Source: Vibrio crassostreae (GTDB lineage: Bacteria; Pseudomonadota; Gammaproteobacteria; Enterobacterales; Vibrionaceae). Taken from it: 64,000 bases of DNA. A program made the translations under genes and the position numbers. Position 1 is the stretch's first letter, and every line of letters begins with the position of its first letter. The DNA is taken from assembly GCF_024347415.1 (NCBI RefSeq), contig NZ_AP025477.1, positions 1 to 64,000 of the forward strand. Reading direction: 5' to 3'. The notes beneath the pieces were generated by a model. That model made no database searches. It was given only the letters and a program-made list of their open reading frames with translations, and was not told the DNA's origin. Positions 9,262 to 16,146 of this stretch are shown piece after piece.

Positions 9262-9313
9262 AACAAGCAGAAATTCTGGTTACTGATTGAGCCCGAGTTC
9301 TGCTTGTTTCTTT
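9262..9313 (+). terminator. Terminator of the PAP2 gene, overlapping the convergent gene's end
   Basis: AACAAGCAGAA (9262-9272) pairs perfectly with TTCTGCTTGTT (9298-9308), followed by TCTTTTT. The right arm lies inside the last codons of the minus-strand gene ending at 9280. Confidence 0.7.
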
Positions 9314-9642
9314 TTGGTTAAATCTAAGGACACAATTCGGTGTGACTCTGTGAGGTAGTATTTCAGCTCCTCATCCCTTTCTGACGTGCTCTCAAAAAGC
9401 TGAATCCATTTCATGCCACGCGAAGCAAAGTAGGGCGCGGGTTTATAGCCCGGTTCTTCTTTGAGAAAATCGAAATTCTGGTCGGACGCTTTGAAGATAA
9501 ACGCAGGCTCATCTTTCGGCCCCCAACCTCCAATGGCAAACACTTTCCCTCCCACTTTCCAAACGTGAGAGTTATTCCACTGCATCACATAGCTGGTGGC
9601 GGTTTGTGATTCACAGAATGTATTGAACTCATCGTATGTCAT
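9280..9642 (-). CDS. MmcQ/YjbR family protein
   Basis: A 120-residue protein of the MmcQ/YjbR fold, often labelled DNA-binding, biochemical role unproven. The family pattern is visible: MTYDEFNTFCES at the start, VWKVGGKVFAIGGW near residues 27-40, PAFIFKAS and KPAPYFASRGMKWIQL in the middle, and a C-terminal helix SHRIVSLDLTKKKQ. ATG at 9642 is chosen because AAAGGG lies 6 bases upstream; a TTG start at 9657 would add five residues. Its last codons form one arm of the convergent gene's terminator. Confidence 0.85.
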   Translation of the reverse strand: MTYDEFNTFCESQTATSYVMQWNNSHVWKVGGKVFAIGGWGPKDEPAFIFKASDQNFDFLKEEPGYKPAPYFASRGMKWIQLFESTSERDEELKYYLTESHRIVSLDLTKKKQAELGLNQ

Positions 9643-9711
9643 AGAACGCCCTTTCAATAGTTTGGTGGTGGATCTGTGTGTTTGTTGTTTTATCGATGTT
9701 TCTGCTTCGAG

Positions 9712-10437
9712 TTAGCCAGCTAAGCCTTGCCAAATGGCAGTAAAGCCGCTGATAGAACATAGCAACAAAGAGCCGATACGTATCTTTTCTTTAGGAATGC
9801 TTTGCGTAGTCAATAACGCCACTTTGTAACCCAACCAAGCCGCAGGAAGCAACGGGATTGTGATGATCAAATGGTGCACAGTGAAGAAGCCAATCGGGAT
9901 CTGTACCAGTAATGAAATGATAGAACTAAACACAAAAAACGCAGAAAGGTTACCACGAAGCTGATTGGCATCTTGGTGTTGAAGCAGTAGTGCCATTGGC
10001 GGCCCACCAATGCCTGAACTGGTACCGAAGAAGCCTGAGAAGAACCCCGCGATGCCCATTTTGGCAGGCGTCGGTTCTAACCTAAACGGAAGTAAGCTAA
10101 TAATCACGGCAAATACTACCAATAAGCCTAACCACAGTGACAAAACGCTTGTTGATACCATTACCAACAAAGCCCCGCCAGCCAATGAGCCCGGAATTCG
10201 GCCCAATAGTGCGATTTTCAATCCGCCAATAGAGATATTTGCTCGGTGTTTAAACGCGTTGAATACAGAAATGAAAAGACCAACAAGACAGATAGGCGCG
10301 GGTACATAGTCAGGCGAGACCAAAAACAACAACGGGGCAGCCACAATAGCCAAGCCAAAGCCGATTGCGGTTTGCACAAACGAGCCGACAAAAATGAGTG
10401 CCATCGCGATAAGAGCGGTCTGATCTATGTATTCCAT
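9712..10437 (-). CDS. Sulfite exporter TauE/SafE family membrane protein
   Basis: A 241-residue multi-pass membrane protein of the TauE/SafE family, which exports sulfite, sulfoacetate or related organosulfur anions; substrate unknown here. The duplicated family motifs are visible: VQTAIGFGLAIVAAPLL near residues 22-38 and GFFSGFFGTSSGIGGPPMALLL near 132-152. About eight hydrophobic segments are present. A second, divergent family member is at 44129. No linked sulfur gene was seen. Confidence 0.88.
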   Translation of the reverse strand: MEYIDQTALIAMALIFVGSFVQTAIGFGLAIVAAPLLFLVSPDYVPAPICLVGLFISVFNAFKHRANISIGGLKIALLGRIPGSLAGGALLVMVSTSVLSLWLGLLVVFAVIISLLPFRLEPTPAKMGIAGFFSGFFGTSSGIGGPPMALLLQHQDANQLRGNLSAFFVFSSIISLLVQIPIGFFTVHHLIITIPLLPAAWLGYKVALLTTQSIPKEKIRIGSLLLCSISGFTAIWQGLAG

Positions 10438-10532
10438 AAGCCTGCGGATAAGTTCTAAAGGAGCGAACGAATACTATAAAGTAAAACAGCAGGAATAGTC
10501 TTATTATTCAGTGAGGTTTATGCAAGTTTCGC

Positions 10533-10800
10533 TAGGGGCTATTGAACTTTCGTGGTTGAATTTTGTTCGAGATAAAATCGTTTTAGGCGCGGCGAAGAGT
10601 ATGTGGCCTAGTCATTCTAAGCAAATATTCTTCAACAATGCATAAAACGATTTTAGCCGAACCCTTCGGGCAGCATTTGTGGTTCATTTCTACTGCGTTA
10701 TCGGCTTTTTATGTACGCTAGCTACACGTCAAACCCTCTGCCTAGTATAAACTTCCCACAAAGTGCTGCAAAAGCCAGCTCGAAAGGTCAACAGCCCCTA
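10533..10800. repeat. 268-bp MITE-like element with 19-bp terminal inverted repeats
   Basis: The left end TAGGGGCTATTGAACTTTC (10533-10551) matches the reverse complement of the right end (10782-10800) at 17 of 19 positions. Inside, TAAAATCGTTTTA (10573-10585) and TAAAACGATTTTA (10643-10655) form a second perfect 13-bp inverted repeat, and CCGAACCCTTCGGG makes a small hairpin. It has no gene of its own. The sequence resembles a dispersed non-coding repeat I remember from other Vibrio genomes, but I could not search for it. Confidence 0.75.
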
Positions 10801-10827
10801 ATTATAATTTCGATTTCAACGGTCAAT

Positions 10828-10882
10828 AAAAAAGAGAGCGAATATCTCAGGATGTGCTCCTTTCAATATCCGCTCTCTTATT
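10828..10882 (-). terminator. Probable terminator of the MFS transporter gene
   Basis: GAGAGCGAATAT and ATATCCGCTCTC form an imperfect stem around a loop, and on the minus strand a T run (TTTTTT) follows. It lies about 50 bases after the MFS stop codon at 10928. Confidence 0.65.
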
Positions 10883-10927
10883 GGATTGCTTATCGATTTT
10901 CGCTGCTGGGGGAGTCAGCGTTAAATG

Positions 10928-12139
10928 TTAAGCCATTGCCAATTTGATGCGCTCAATCGGCTTGTCATTGATTGGTAAATGGATAAGTGCTGCTGCAAAT
11001 GCTAATACCACCGTTGACCACCAAATTAGCTCGTAAGATCCGTAGTAATCGTAAATACGACCACCAACCCAAGCGCCTAAGAAACTACCCACTTGGTGAG
11101 TGAAGAACACCAAGCCATACAAAGTCGATAGGTAGCGTGCACCAAAGATTTGGCGCACTAAGCCCGACGTTAGTGGAACCGTACCTAGCCAACAGAAACC
11201 AATGGCTGCGCCAAAGATAGCTGCGGTTGATTCCGTAACTGGCAGAGTCACAAACGCACCAATAACCACAGTACGCACTAAGTACAATGCCGACATTACA
11301 TGGCGCTTACTGAACTTATCGCCCATTACACCCCAGAAGTAAGATCCGAAGATGTTGAAGATACCGACATAAGCCAGTGCCATCGCTGCGCTACTCGCAG
11401 GCAAGTTCTTGTCTGCTAAGTAACTTGGTAAGTGCGTTGCGATAAACATCACGTGGAAACCACACACGAAGAAGCCTGCGTGAATCAGCCAGTAACTTTT
11501 GTTAGAGAACGCTTCAGACAACGCTTCTTTTAATGTTTGATTGTCTTCTGCTTGAGCCTGTTTGCTTGATGCCGCTTTGGGCGCACGCATGAACAGTGCA
11601 AAAGAGATCATCAAGCAACACAATACGCCAAACACTTGCATTGCACTCTGCCAATCGAATTCGTTCAACATGTATTGCGCGCCCGGAATCACCGCGAACA
11701 TACCAAATGAACCGGCAGCCGTGGTTAAACCGAATGCTTTAGCTGCGTGTTCTGCTGGCACTACTTTCGCGACAGCACCTAGTACGATCACATAGCTTGT
11801 TGCGCTTAATCCAAGGCCAACTAGTGCGCCTAGTGAAACGTAAAGCATGCTTGATTCGGTAGAAATTGAGGTAAGAAGTAAACCCAAACCGTAAGCACAT
11901 GCGCCTGCAATAATGATGCGTCTTGCTCCCCATTTGTCAGCGGCCATACCAACAAAAGGTTGAAACACACCGAACAACAGGTTTTGTAGCGCAATAGCGA
12001 AGCTGAAAAACTCTCGACCCGTGCCGAAATGCTCTGAAATTGGCATCATGAAAATGCCGAATGATTGTCTGATCCCTAGACTGATAATAAGTGTGCCGAT
12101 CCCAAGCCATACCAGTAAAGGAAAACGGAAAATGCTCAT
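10928..12139 (-). CDS. MFS transporter
   Basis: A 403-residue major facilitator with about twelve hydrophobic segments. The loop 2-3 signature is GMAADKWGARRIIIAG near residues 63-78, repeated in the second half as GVMGDKFSKRHVM. The overall form is that of the monocarboxylate/OFA-like group of MFS_1. The upstream His-rich small membrane protein gene ends only 15 bases before this start, so both are likely one operon; that pairing hints at a metal or metal-complex substrate, but this is inference. Confidence 0.9.
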   Translation of the reverse strand: MSIFRFPLLVWLGIGTLIISLGIRQSFGIFMMPISEHFGTGREFFSFAIALQNLLFGVFQPFVGMAADKWGARRIIIAGACAYGLGLLLTSISTESSMLYVSLGALVGLGLSATSYVIVLGAVAKVVPAEHAAKAFGLTTAAGSFGMFAVIPGAQYMLNEFDWQSAMQVFGVLCCLMISFALFMRAPKAASSKQAQAEDNQTLKEALSEAFSNKSYWLIHAGFFVCGFHVMFIATHLPSYLADKNLPASSAAMALAYVGIFNIFGSYFWGVMGDKFSKRHVMSALYLVRTVVIGAFVTLPVTESTAAIFGAAIGFCWLGTVPLTSGLVRQIFGARYLSTLYGLVFFTHQVGSFLGAWVGGRIYDYYGSYELIWWSTVVLAFAAALIHLPINDKPIERIKLAMA

Positions 12140-12154
12140 TCTAATACTCTTAAA

Positions 12155-12382
12155 TTAATGGTGGTGATGTGAGTGGTCTTGCGCTGACATGTGTTGGTCA
12201 GTCATCTTATGGTGATGCTCGTGTCCAGAGTGCTCATGCGCTGACTGCTGGTGGCATCCACTGCTCACGGCATGCTGCGCCAAGAGATCAATCAATGGCT
12301 GACTGTGATGCACAATAACCAAACTAATGACGAGGAATAGCGTCATTCTGGCCAGTTGGGCAAAAAGAGATTGTGAAAACAT
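12155..12382 (-). CDS. Small membrane protein with His-rich tail
   Basis: A 75-residue protein when started at the ATG at 12382 (an in-frame ORF runs back to 12571, but this ATG directly precedes the membrane segment). Residues 7-27 are hydrophobic (FAQLARMTLFLVISLVIVHH). The tail is packed with histidine, ending in HEHHHKM...DHSHHHH with His-Glu and His-Asp pairs, typical of transition-metal-binding tails. It is 15 bases upstream of the MFS gene. I do not recognise a named family. A periplasmic Cu, Ni, Co or Zn binder serving the transporter is a reasonable guess. Confidence 0.6.
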   Translation of the reverse strand: MFSQSLFAQLARMTLFLVISLVIVHHSQPLIDLLAQHAVSSGCHQQSAHEHSGHEHHHKMTDQHMSAQDHSHHHH

Positions 12383-12778
12383 AAGGTGTTTACATGCGCT
12401 CAATGTTGTAAGAAGTCGCGCATCATAATGACGAGTAGGGTATGTATCAAATGACCTTTTGTGATTTAGTCTATGCGTTTTATGCATAGATTTAAGCATC
12501 GCTAGAATCAGGCCGAAACGTGACCAATAAATAAGAAAACTCGAAGCTAACTCATTCCGCGATAGAAGCATGCATTTAGTAATTAAAGCTTAACTACAGG
12601 TTTTTAACTATCTGTTTAATTGAAGAATTCACAAAACTGTAAAAACTAATATACAAACTAATCACTAAGCAACATTGCTCGTTCACTCGACTTATCTGTC
12701 AAACATCGTAAATTTGGGCGTAAATCGTTTCAAAACTACTGAAACGCGATGTTAAAAGATTCAGGGAGAGTCATTCAC

Positions 12779-13393
12779 ATGGATAAAGATCATAACCTTC
12801 GCGAAAACTTACTGGCACTGATCTTAGGTAGTGCGCTAGTGTCACTCGGCGTTATCTTTTTCAATCAAGTCGGTTTGCTCACCGGAGGCACGGCTGGTCT
12901 AGCGATCTTCATTACCAAAGTGACAGATTTGAGCTTTGGCCAAGTGTTCTTCGCACTTAACTTACCTTTCTATATTTTGTCGGTCGCTCGTATGGGGTGG
13001 CGCTTCACCATCAACACCTTTATTGCAGTTTCGATTGTTTCGTTCGCCGTGGATCATTTGTATCACGTGATTCAGATTGCGGAAATTCATGCATTGTATG
13101 CAGCTTTACTTGGTGGTGGCTTAATTGGTACCGGCATGTTGGTGATCTTCCGTCATAAAATGAGCTTAGGTGGCTTCAACATTCTGGCGCTGTTCTTACA
13201 AGAACGTTTTGGGATTCGTGCGGGTAAGGTTCAGATGGCACTAGATTGCACGATTGTTGTGCTTTCACTATTTATCGTTGATGTGTCACTGGTTCTTCTG
13301 TCTGTACTTGGTGCGATAGTCACCAACTTGATTCTGGCGATGAACCATAAACCGGGACGTTATCAACCAGTCGTAAAAGCGGAAGCGGCGTAG
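12779..13393 (+). CDS. YitT family membrane protein
   Basis: A 204-residue membrane protein of the YitT/DUF161 family, function unknown. Five or six hydrophobic segments are present, with family motifs GLLTGGTAGLAIFITK near residues 36-51 and GGGLIGTGMLVIFRHKMSLGGFNILALFL near 110-138. ATG at 12779 is preferred over 12749 because AGGGAGAG lies about 8 bases upstream. The C-terminal DUF2179 ligand-binding domain of longer YitT proteins is absent. A bidirectional terminator follows. Confidence 0.88.
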   Translation: MDKDHNLRENLLALILGSALVSLGVIFFNQVGLLTGGTAGLAIFITKVTDLSFGQVFFALNLPFYILSVARMGWRFTINTFIAVSIVSFAVDHLYHVIQIAEIHALYAALLGGGLIGTGMLVIFRHKMSLGGFNILALFLQERFGIRAGKVQMALDCTIVVLSLFIVDVSLVLLSVLGAIVTNLILAMNHKPGRYQPVVKAEAA

Positions 13394-13454
13394 TAAGTGG
13401 AAGCAGAGTAGTTAGGTTCACTTAATCAAAGTAATTTACAGATTATGAAAACAA

Positions 13455-13490
13455 CAAAGCCAGCATCAATTGCTGGCTTTGTTCTATTTT
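13455..13490. terminator. Bidirectional terminator between yitT-like and sigZ-like genes
   Basis: CAAAGCCAGCA pairs perfectly with TGCTGGCTTTG around a 5-base loop. T-rich sequence follows in both directions, so it can serve both convergent units. Confidence 0.8.
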
Positions 13491-13501
13491 AGGGATGGCT
13501 A

Positions 13502-14116
13502 TTAGCACTTACTGCAATCGTTGTCTGGTTTGAGCTCGCAGTCAATCACATTGCCTTGTTGATCAAGTGACAGGTTACAGCACTCTTCAAACAAGTTCTT
13601 AAGATCCCCGCGACTTTTCTGAACACGAGACTTAACAGTTGAGTAGCTAATGTTTTGAGCCTCTGCGATCTCTTTCTGGCTTTGGCCTTTGATGTCGACA
13701 GCAAGCAGTAATGATGAACTTTGTTCTGGTAACGCCTGAATAAAGGGTTCAATACATAATGAAAGCTTCTGCTTGAACTCAGAATTGTGGTCTAAATCGG
13801 TAAACCAAAGATCTTCAGCATCAATTTGGCTATCACGTTGTTGTCGAGCGTGTTTACGGTAAAAGTCGATGATCGTGTGATTGGCTAATTGGAATAGCCA
13901 CGACTTTACGCTGCTCGCATCTTGTACCTTATCTAAGTTCTGATAAGTCTTAATCAAGATCTCTTGAAGCAAGTCGTCTACATCGGCGGTGTTGTTGACC
14001 TTAGAATGCAAGAATGACTTTAACGCTTGCTGATACTCAGCCCAAACCTGTTCTAAGTTCAAAGATGCCCTATTCAAAGGTGCCCCGTTCAAAGGTGCAT
14101 CAGTTACACTGTTCAT
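13502..14116 (-). CDS. sigZ: ECF-type RNA polymerase sigma factor, SigZ-like
   Basis: A 204-residue ECF sigma factor. Region 2 is at about residues 28-95 (DVDDLLQEILIKTYQNLDKVQD, then WLFQLANHTIIDFYRKH) and region 4 at about 130-180 (LPEQSSSLLLAVDIKGQSQKEIAEAQ with YSTVKSRVQKSR). The tail after region 4 is unusual for an ECF sigma: it holds a cysteine group (ECC...DCELK...DCSKC). Its start overlaps the end of the ArsR-family gene by 17 bases, so the two are co-translated. No anti-sigma gene is adjacent. Thiol-based control through the Cys tail is inference. Confidence 0.88.
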   Translation of the reverse strand: MNSVTDAPLNGAPLNRASLNLEQVWAEYQQALKSFLHSKVNNTADVDDLLQEILIKTYQNLDKVQDASSVKSWLFQLANHTIIDFYRKHARQQRDSQIDAEDLWFTDLDHNSEFKQKLSLCIEPFIQALPEQSSSLLLAVDIKGQSQKEIAEAQNISYSTVKSRVQKSRGDLKNLFEECCNLSLDQQGNVIDCELKPDNDCSKC

Positions 14117-14396
14117 TTACGCAACACTCGTCTTGTAAGAAATCAATCACACCTTCTAGGCACTCATACTCTGCTACACAGAATAGGGTTCTTCCTTCTC
14201 GTCTTTGGCTGATGAGGCCTGCAGACGCTAGGCTTGAAATGTGGTGAGACAAGGTGGAACCAGGGATACCTAGCTCTTCTTGTAGGCCGCCAACTGCAAT
14301 GCCTTGGTAGCCAGCTTTAACGACACTCTTATAAATAGTTAGGCGAATAGGGTGTCCCAACTCTTTAAGTGCTTTCGCTACGACTTCTAAGTTCAT
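14100..14396 (-). CDS. ArsR/SmtB family transcriptional regulator
   Basis: A 98-residue winged-helix repressor (ALKELGHPIRLTIYKSVVKAG, then LGIPGSTLSHHISSLASAGLISQRREGRTLFC). Its C-terminus ends in DECCVNEQC, a cysteine group that could bind arsenite or a soft metal. The gene overlaps sigZ and is divergent from the permease gene at 14630. Three TTCGA/TCGAA palindromes lie between them, one directly ahead of this gene, so it probably represses itself and the permease until inducer binds. Confidence 0.92.
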   Translation of the reverse strand: MNLEVVAKALKELGHPIRLTIYKSVVKAGYQGIAVGGLQEELGIPGSTLSHHISSLASAGLISQRREGRTLFCVAEYECLEGVIDFLQDECCVNEQCN

Positions 14397-14415
14397 ATTA
14401 ACTCCTCAAGATTTA

Positions 14416-14435
14416 ATTTCGATATTAGTCGAAAT
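14416..14435. promoter_or_regulatory. Candidate ArsR operator 1
   Basis: ATTTCGA and TCGAAAT form a perfect 7-bp inverted repeat with a 6-base spacer, 20 bases upstream of the arsR-like start codon. It fits autoregulation. Confidence 0.6.
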
Positions 14436-14500
14436 GTTGTCTAAATACAAATGTAAAGACCGTAATTTATTAAGTCATTGAAAAATAAACTTTTTGAAAA

Positions 14501-14524
14501 TTATTTCGATTTTTATCGAAATAA
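14501..14524. promoter_or_regulatory. Candidate ArsR operator 2
   Basis: TTATTTCGAT and ATCGAAATAA are a perfect 10-bp inverted repeat with a 4-base spacer. It is the strongest of three similar palindromes in this intergenic region. Confidence 0.65.
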
Positions 14525-14552
14525 AACTTGATCTGTTACGAGATATTTCTAT

Positions 14553-14573
14553 AATTCGAGAATATTCGAAATT
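14553..14573. promoter_or_regulatory. Candidate ArsR operator 3
   Basis: A TTCGA-N6-TCGAA type palindrome located near the expected permease promoter. It shares the TTCGA core with the other two sites. Confidence 0.5.
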
Positions 14574-14629
14574 AAGGGTTGGTTACTTTTCTCATAGAGT
14601 CCGGCCTTCAATCCAGTTTGGAGTTAATT

Positions 14630-15730
14630 ATGAGCAATGAAATGTTAACAATGCTAAAAGACGCACTTGATATGTTCGCCTTCTTAGCAGTAGAGCTAAT
14701 CATCCTTTTCTTGGCGATCAGCTACATTGTTGGGATTCTGCAAGAGTTTCTTACACCAGAGAAGATTCAATCTATTCTGAGCTCGCGTAACGGTAAGGGT
14801 TATGTGGTTGCAGCGCTATTGGGTGCAATTACACCTTTCTGTTCATGTTCAACGATTCCGTTTCTTAAAGGGTTGCTGCGTGCACGAGCGGGTTTCGGTC
14901 CAATGATGGTGTTCCTATTCGGTAGCCCACTATTGAACCCAGTGATCATTGGTTTGTTCGTGATTACGTTCGGCTGGCAAGTGGCGGTGTTCTACTTCCT
15001 AGTAGCAATGACGGTATCGGTAGTGGCAGGTTACGCACTTGACAAGCTTGGCTTTGAGCGTTACGTAAAACCTGAAGCGTATGAATCGACAGGTTCTGCT
15101 TCAAGCTGTGGCACTAGCTGTGGTGATTCTGCTCCTAAGAAAGCAGCGCCAGCGAAGGCAGAATCTTCTTGTGGTACCAGTGCATGTGGTGAACCTGCAC
15201 CTGTAATGGCAAAAGAAACATCTTGCTGCGATTCGAAAAAAGAAGAGCCGCAAGTCACTGTTTCATGCTGTTCAGCAGATGGAAGCGCAACGGCTGAAAT
15301 CGTAGAGAAGAAAGAGCCTAGCCGTTGGATGAGAATTTGGTTCTCAACTTGGAAAGACTTCAAACAAGTTTTCCCTTACCTAATGATGGGTATCGCGATT
15401 GGTTCATTCATCTACGGCTTCATTCCTACAGATCTAATTGCAGAATACGCTGGTGAAGGTATGTGGTATGCGATTCCTGTAGCAGCTGTGATTGGTATTC
15501 CACTGTACATTCGTGCTGAAGCGGTAATCCCACTAAGTGCTGCTCTAGTTCAGAAAGGTATGGCGTTAGGTTCGGTAATGGCATTGATCATCGGTAGTGC
15601 TGGTGCAAGTTTGACAGAAGTTATCTTGCTTAAATCAATCTTCAAAAACCAAATGATTGCAGCATTCCTATTCGTAATCCTAAGCATGGCGATGGGTGCA
15701 GGCTTCCTATACAGCTTCATCTTTGGTTAA
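14630..15730 (+). CDS. Permease (DUF318/UPF0718 family, ArsP-like) with Cys-rich loop
   Basis: A 366-residue inner-membrane permease. The family signature ITPFCSCSTIPFL (Cys71, Cys73) is followed by GSPLLNPVI; the second half has AEAVIPLSAALV. Relatives include YraQ-type proteins and ArsP, an exporter of trivalent organoarsenicals. The loop between the halves (about residues 150-230) carries eight more cysteines, in SSCGTSCG, SSCGTSACG, SCC and SCC. Start 14630 is preferred over 14579: it has GGAG upstream and gives a normal N-terminus. It is divergent from arsR/sigZ, suggesting metalloid or thiol-reactive substrate export. Confidence 0.88.
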   Translation: MSNEMLTMLKDALDMFAFLAVELIILFLAISYIVGILQEFLTPEKIQSILSSRNGKGYVVAALLGAITPFCSCSTIPFLKGLLRARAGFGPMMVFLFGSPLLNPVIIGLFVITFGWQVAVFYFLVAMTVSVVAGYALDKLGFERYVKPEAYESTGSASSCGTSCGDSAPKKAAPAKAESSCGTSACGEPAPVMAKETSCCDSKKEEPQVTVSCCSADGSATAEIVEKKEPSRWMRIWFSTWKDFKQVFPYLMMGIAIGSFIYGFIPTDLIAEYAGEGMWYAIPVAAVIGIPLYIRAEAVIPLSAALVQKGMALGSVMALIIGSAGASLTEVILLKSIFKNQMIAAFLFVILSMAMGAGFLYSFIFG

Positions 15731-15779
15731 TCAGTTCTGATTACGAGATAGCACCATCGATAACAAGACATCGATAATA

Positions 15780-15812
15780 AAAAGAGCTCACATAGTTGAG
15801 CTCTTTTTTTTT
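15780..15812 (+). terminator. Rho-independent terminator of the permease gene
   Basis: AAAGAGCTCA pairs with TGAGCTCTTT across a 6-base loop, followed by a run of T. Confidence 0.9.
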
Positions 15813-15857
15813 GCTTAGGTTGTTCCGCCCTGAAATGTGTTTAATAAAGCATGATTA

Positions 15858-16037
15858 TCAGACGGCGTTTGGCAGCGCGGCCGAAGTACCGTATGCAGCG
15901 AAAGCATTGGTGGCTAACACATCACAGTGATGACGATTAATAGCATCGCGTAATTGTTGGTTATGCTTAGAGCTGAAACGATACTATCGACCCGGCAGGC
16001 ACATAATCTTTTCGGCTAATGATTGGACGGCTTTCAT
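15858..16037 (-). pseudogene. Possible small-gene remnant interrupted by an in-frame TAG
   Basis: On the minus strand, 60 codons run from ATG at 16037 to TGA at 15858 with only one interruption, TAG at codon 18. The part after the stop (FSSKHNQQLRDAINRH, then CDVLATNAFAAYGTSAALP) has coding-like composition. No Shine-Dalgarno sequence is visible. I cannot name the family. It may be the decayed end of a lost gene, or chance. Confidence 0.3.
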
Positions 16038-16146
16038 ATCGATATCTAGTATTAAAATAAGGATAAATAATGTAATAGCATCGATTAAAATTTCAGAATG
16101 TAACGTTTGTTTGGCGGTGGAAGTGTCAACAGCATGGAGTTAATGA

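Noticed and set aside
10533..10800. Element considered as an integron attC site or insertion sequence
   Set aside because: No attC core sites, no transposase gene, and inverted ends too long for attC; a non-autonomous repeat fits better.
12383..12571. Longer start for the His-rich membrane protein
   Set aside because: The added 63 residues are rich in Arg/His/Ser with no signal-like pattern and would place the membrane segment unusually; the ATG at 12382 fits better.
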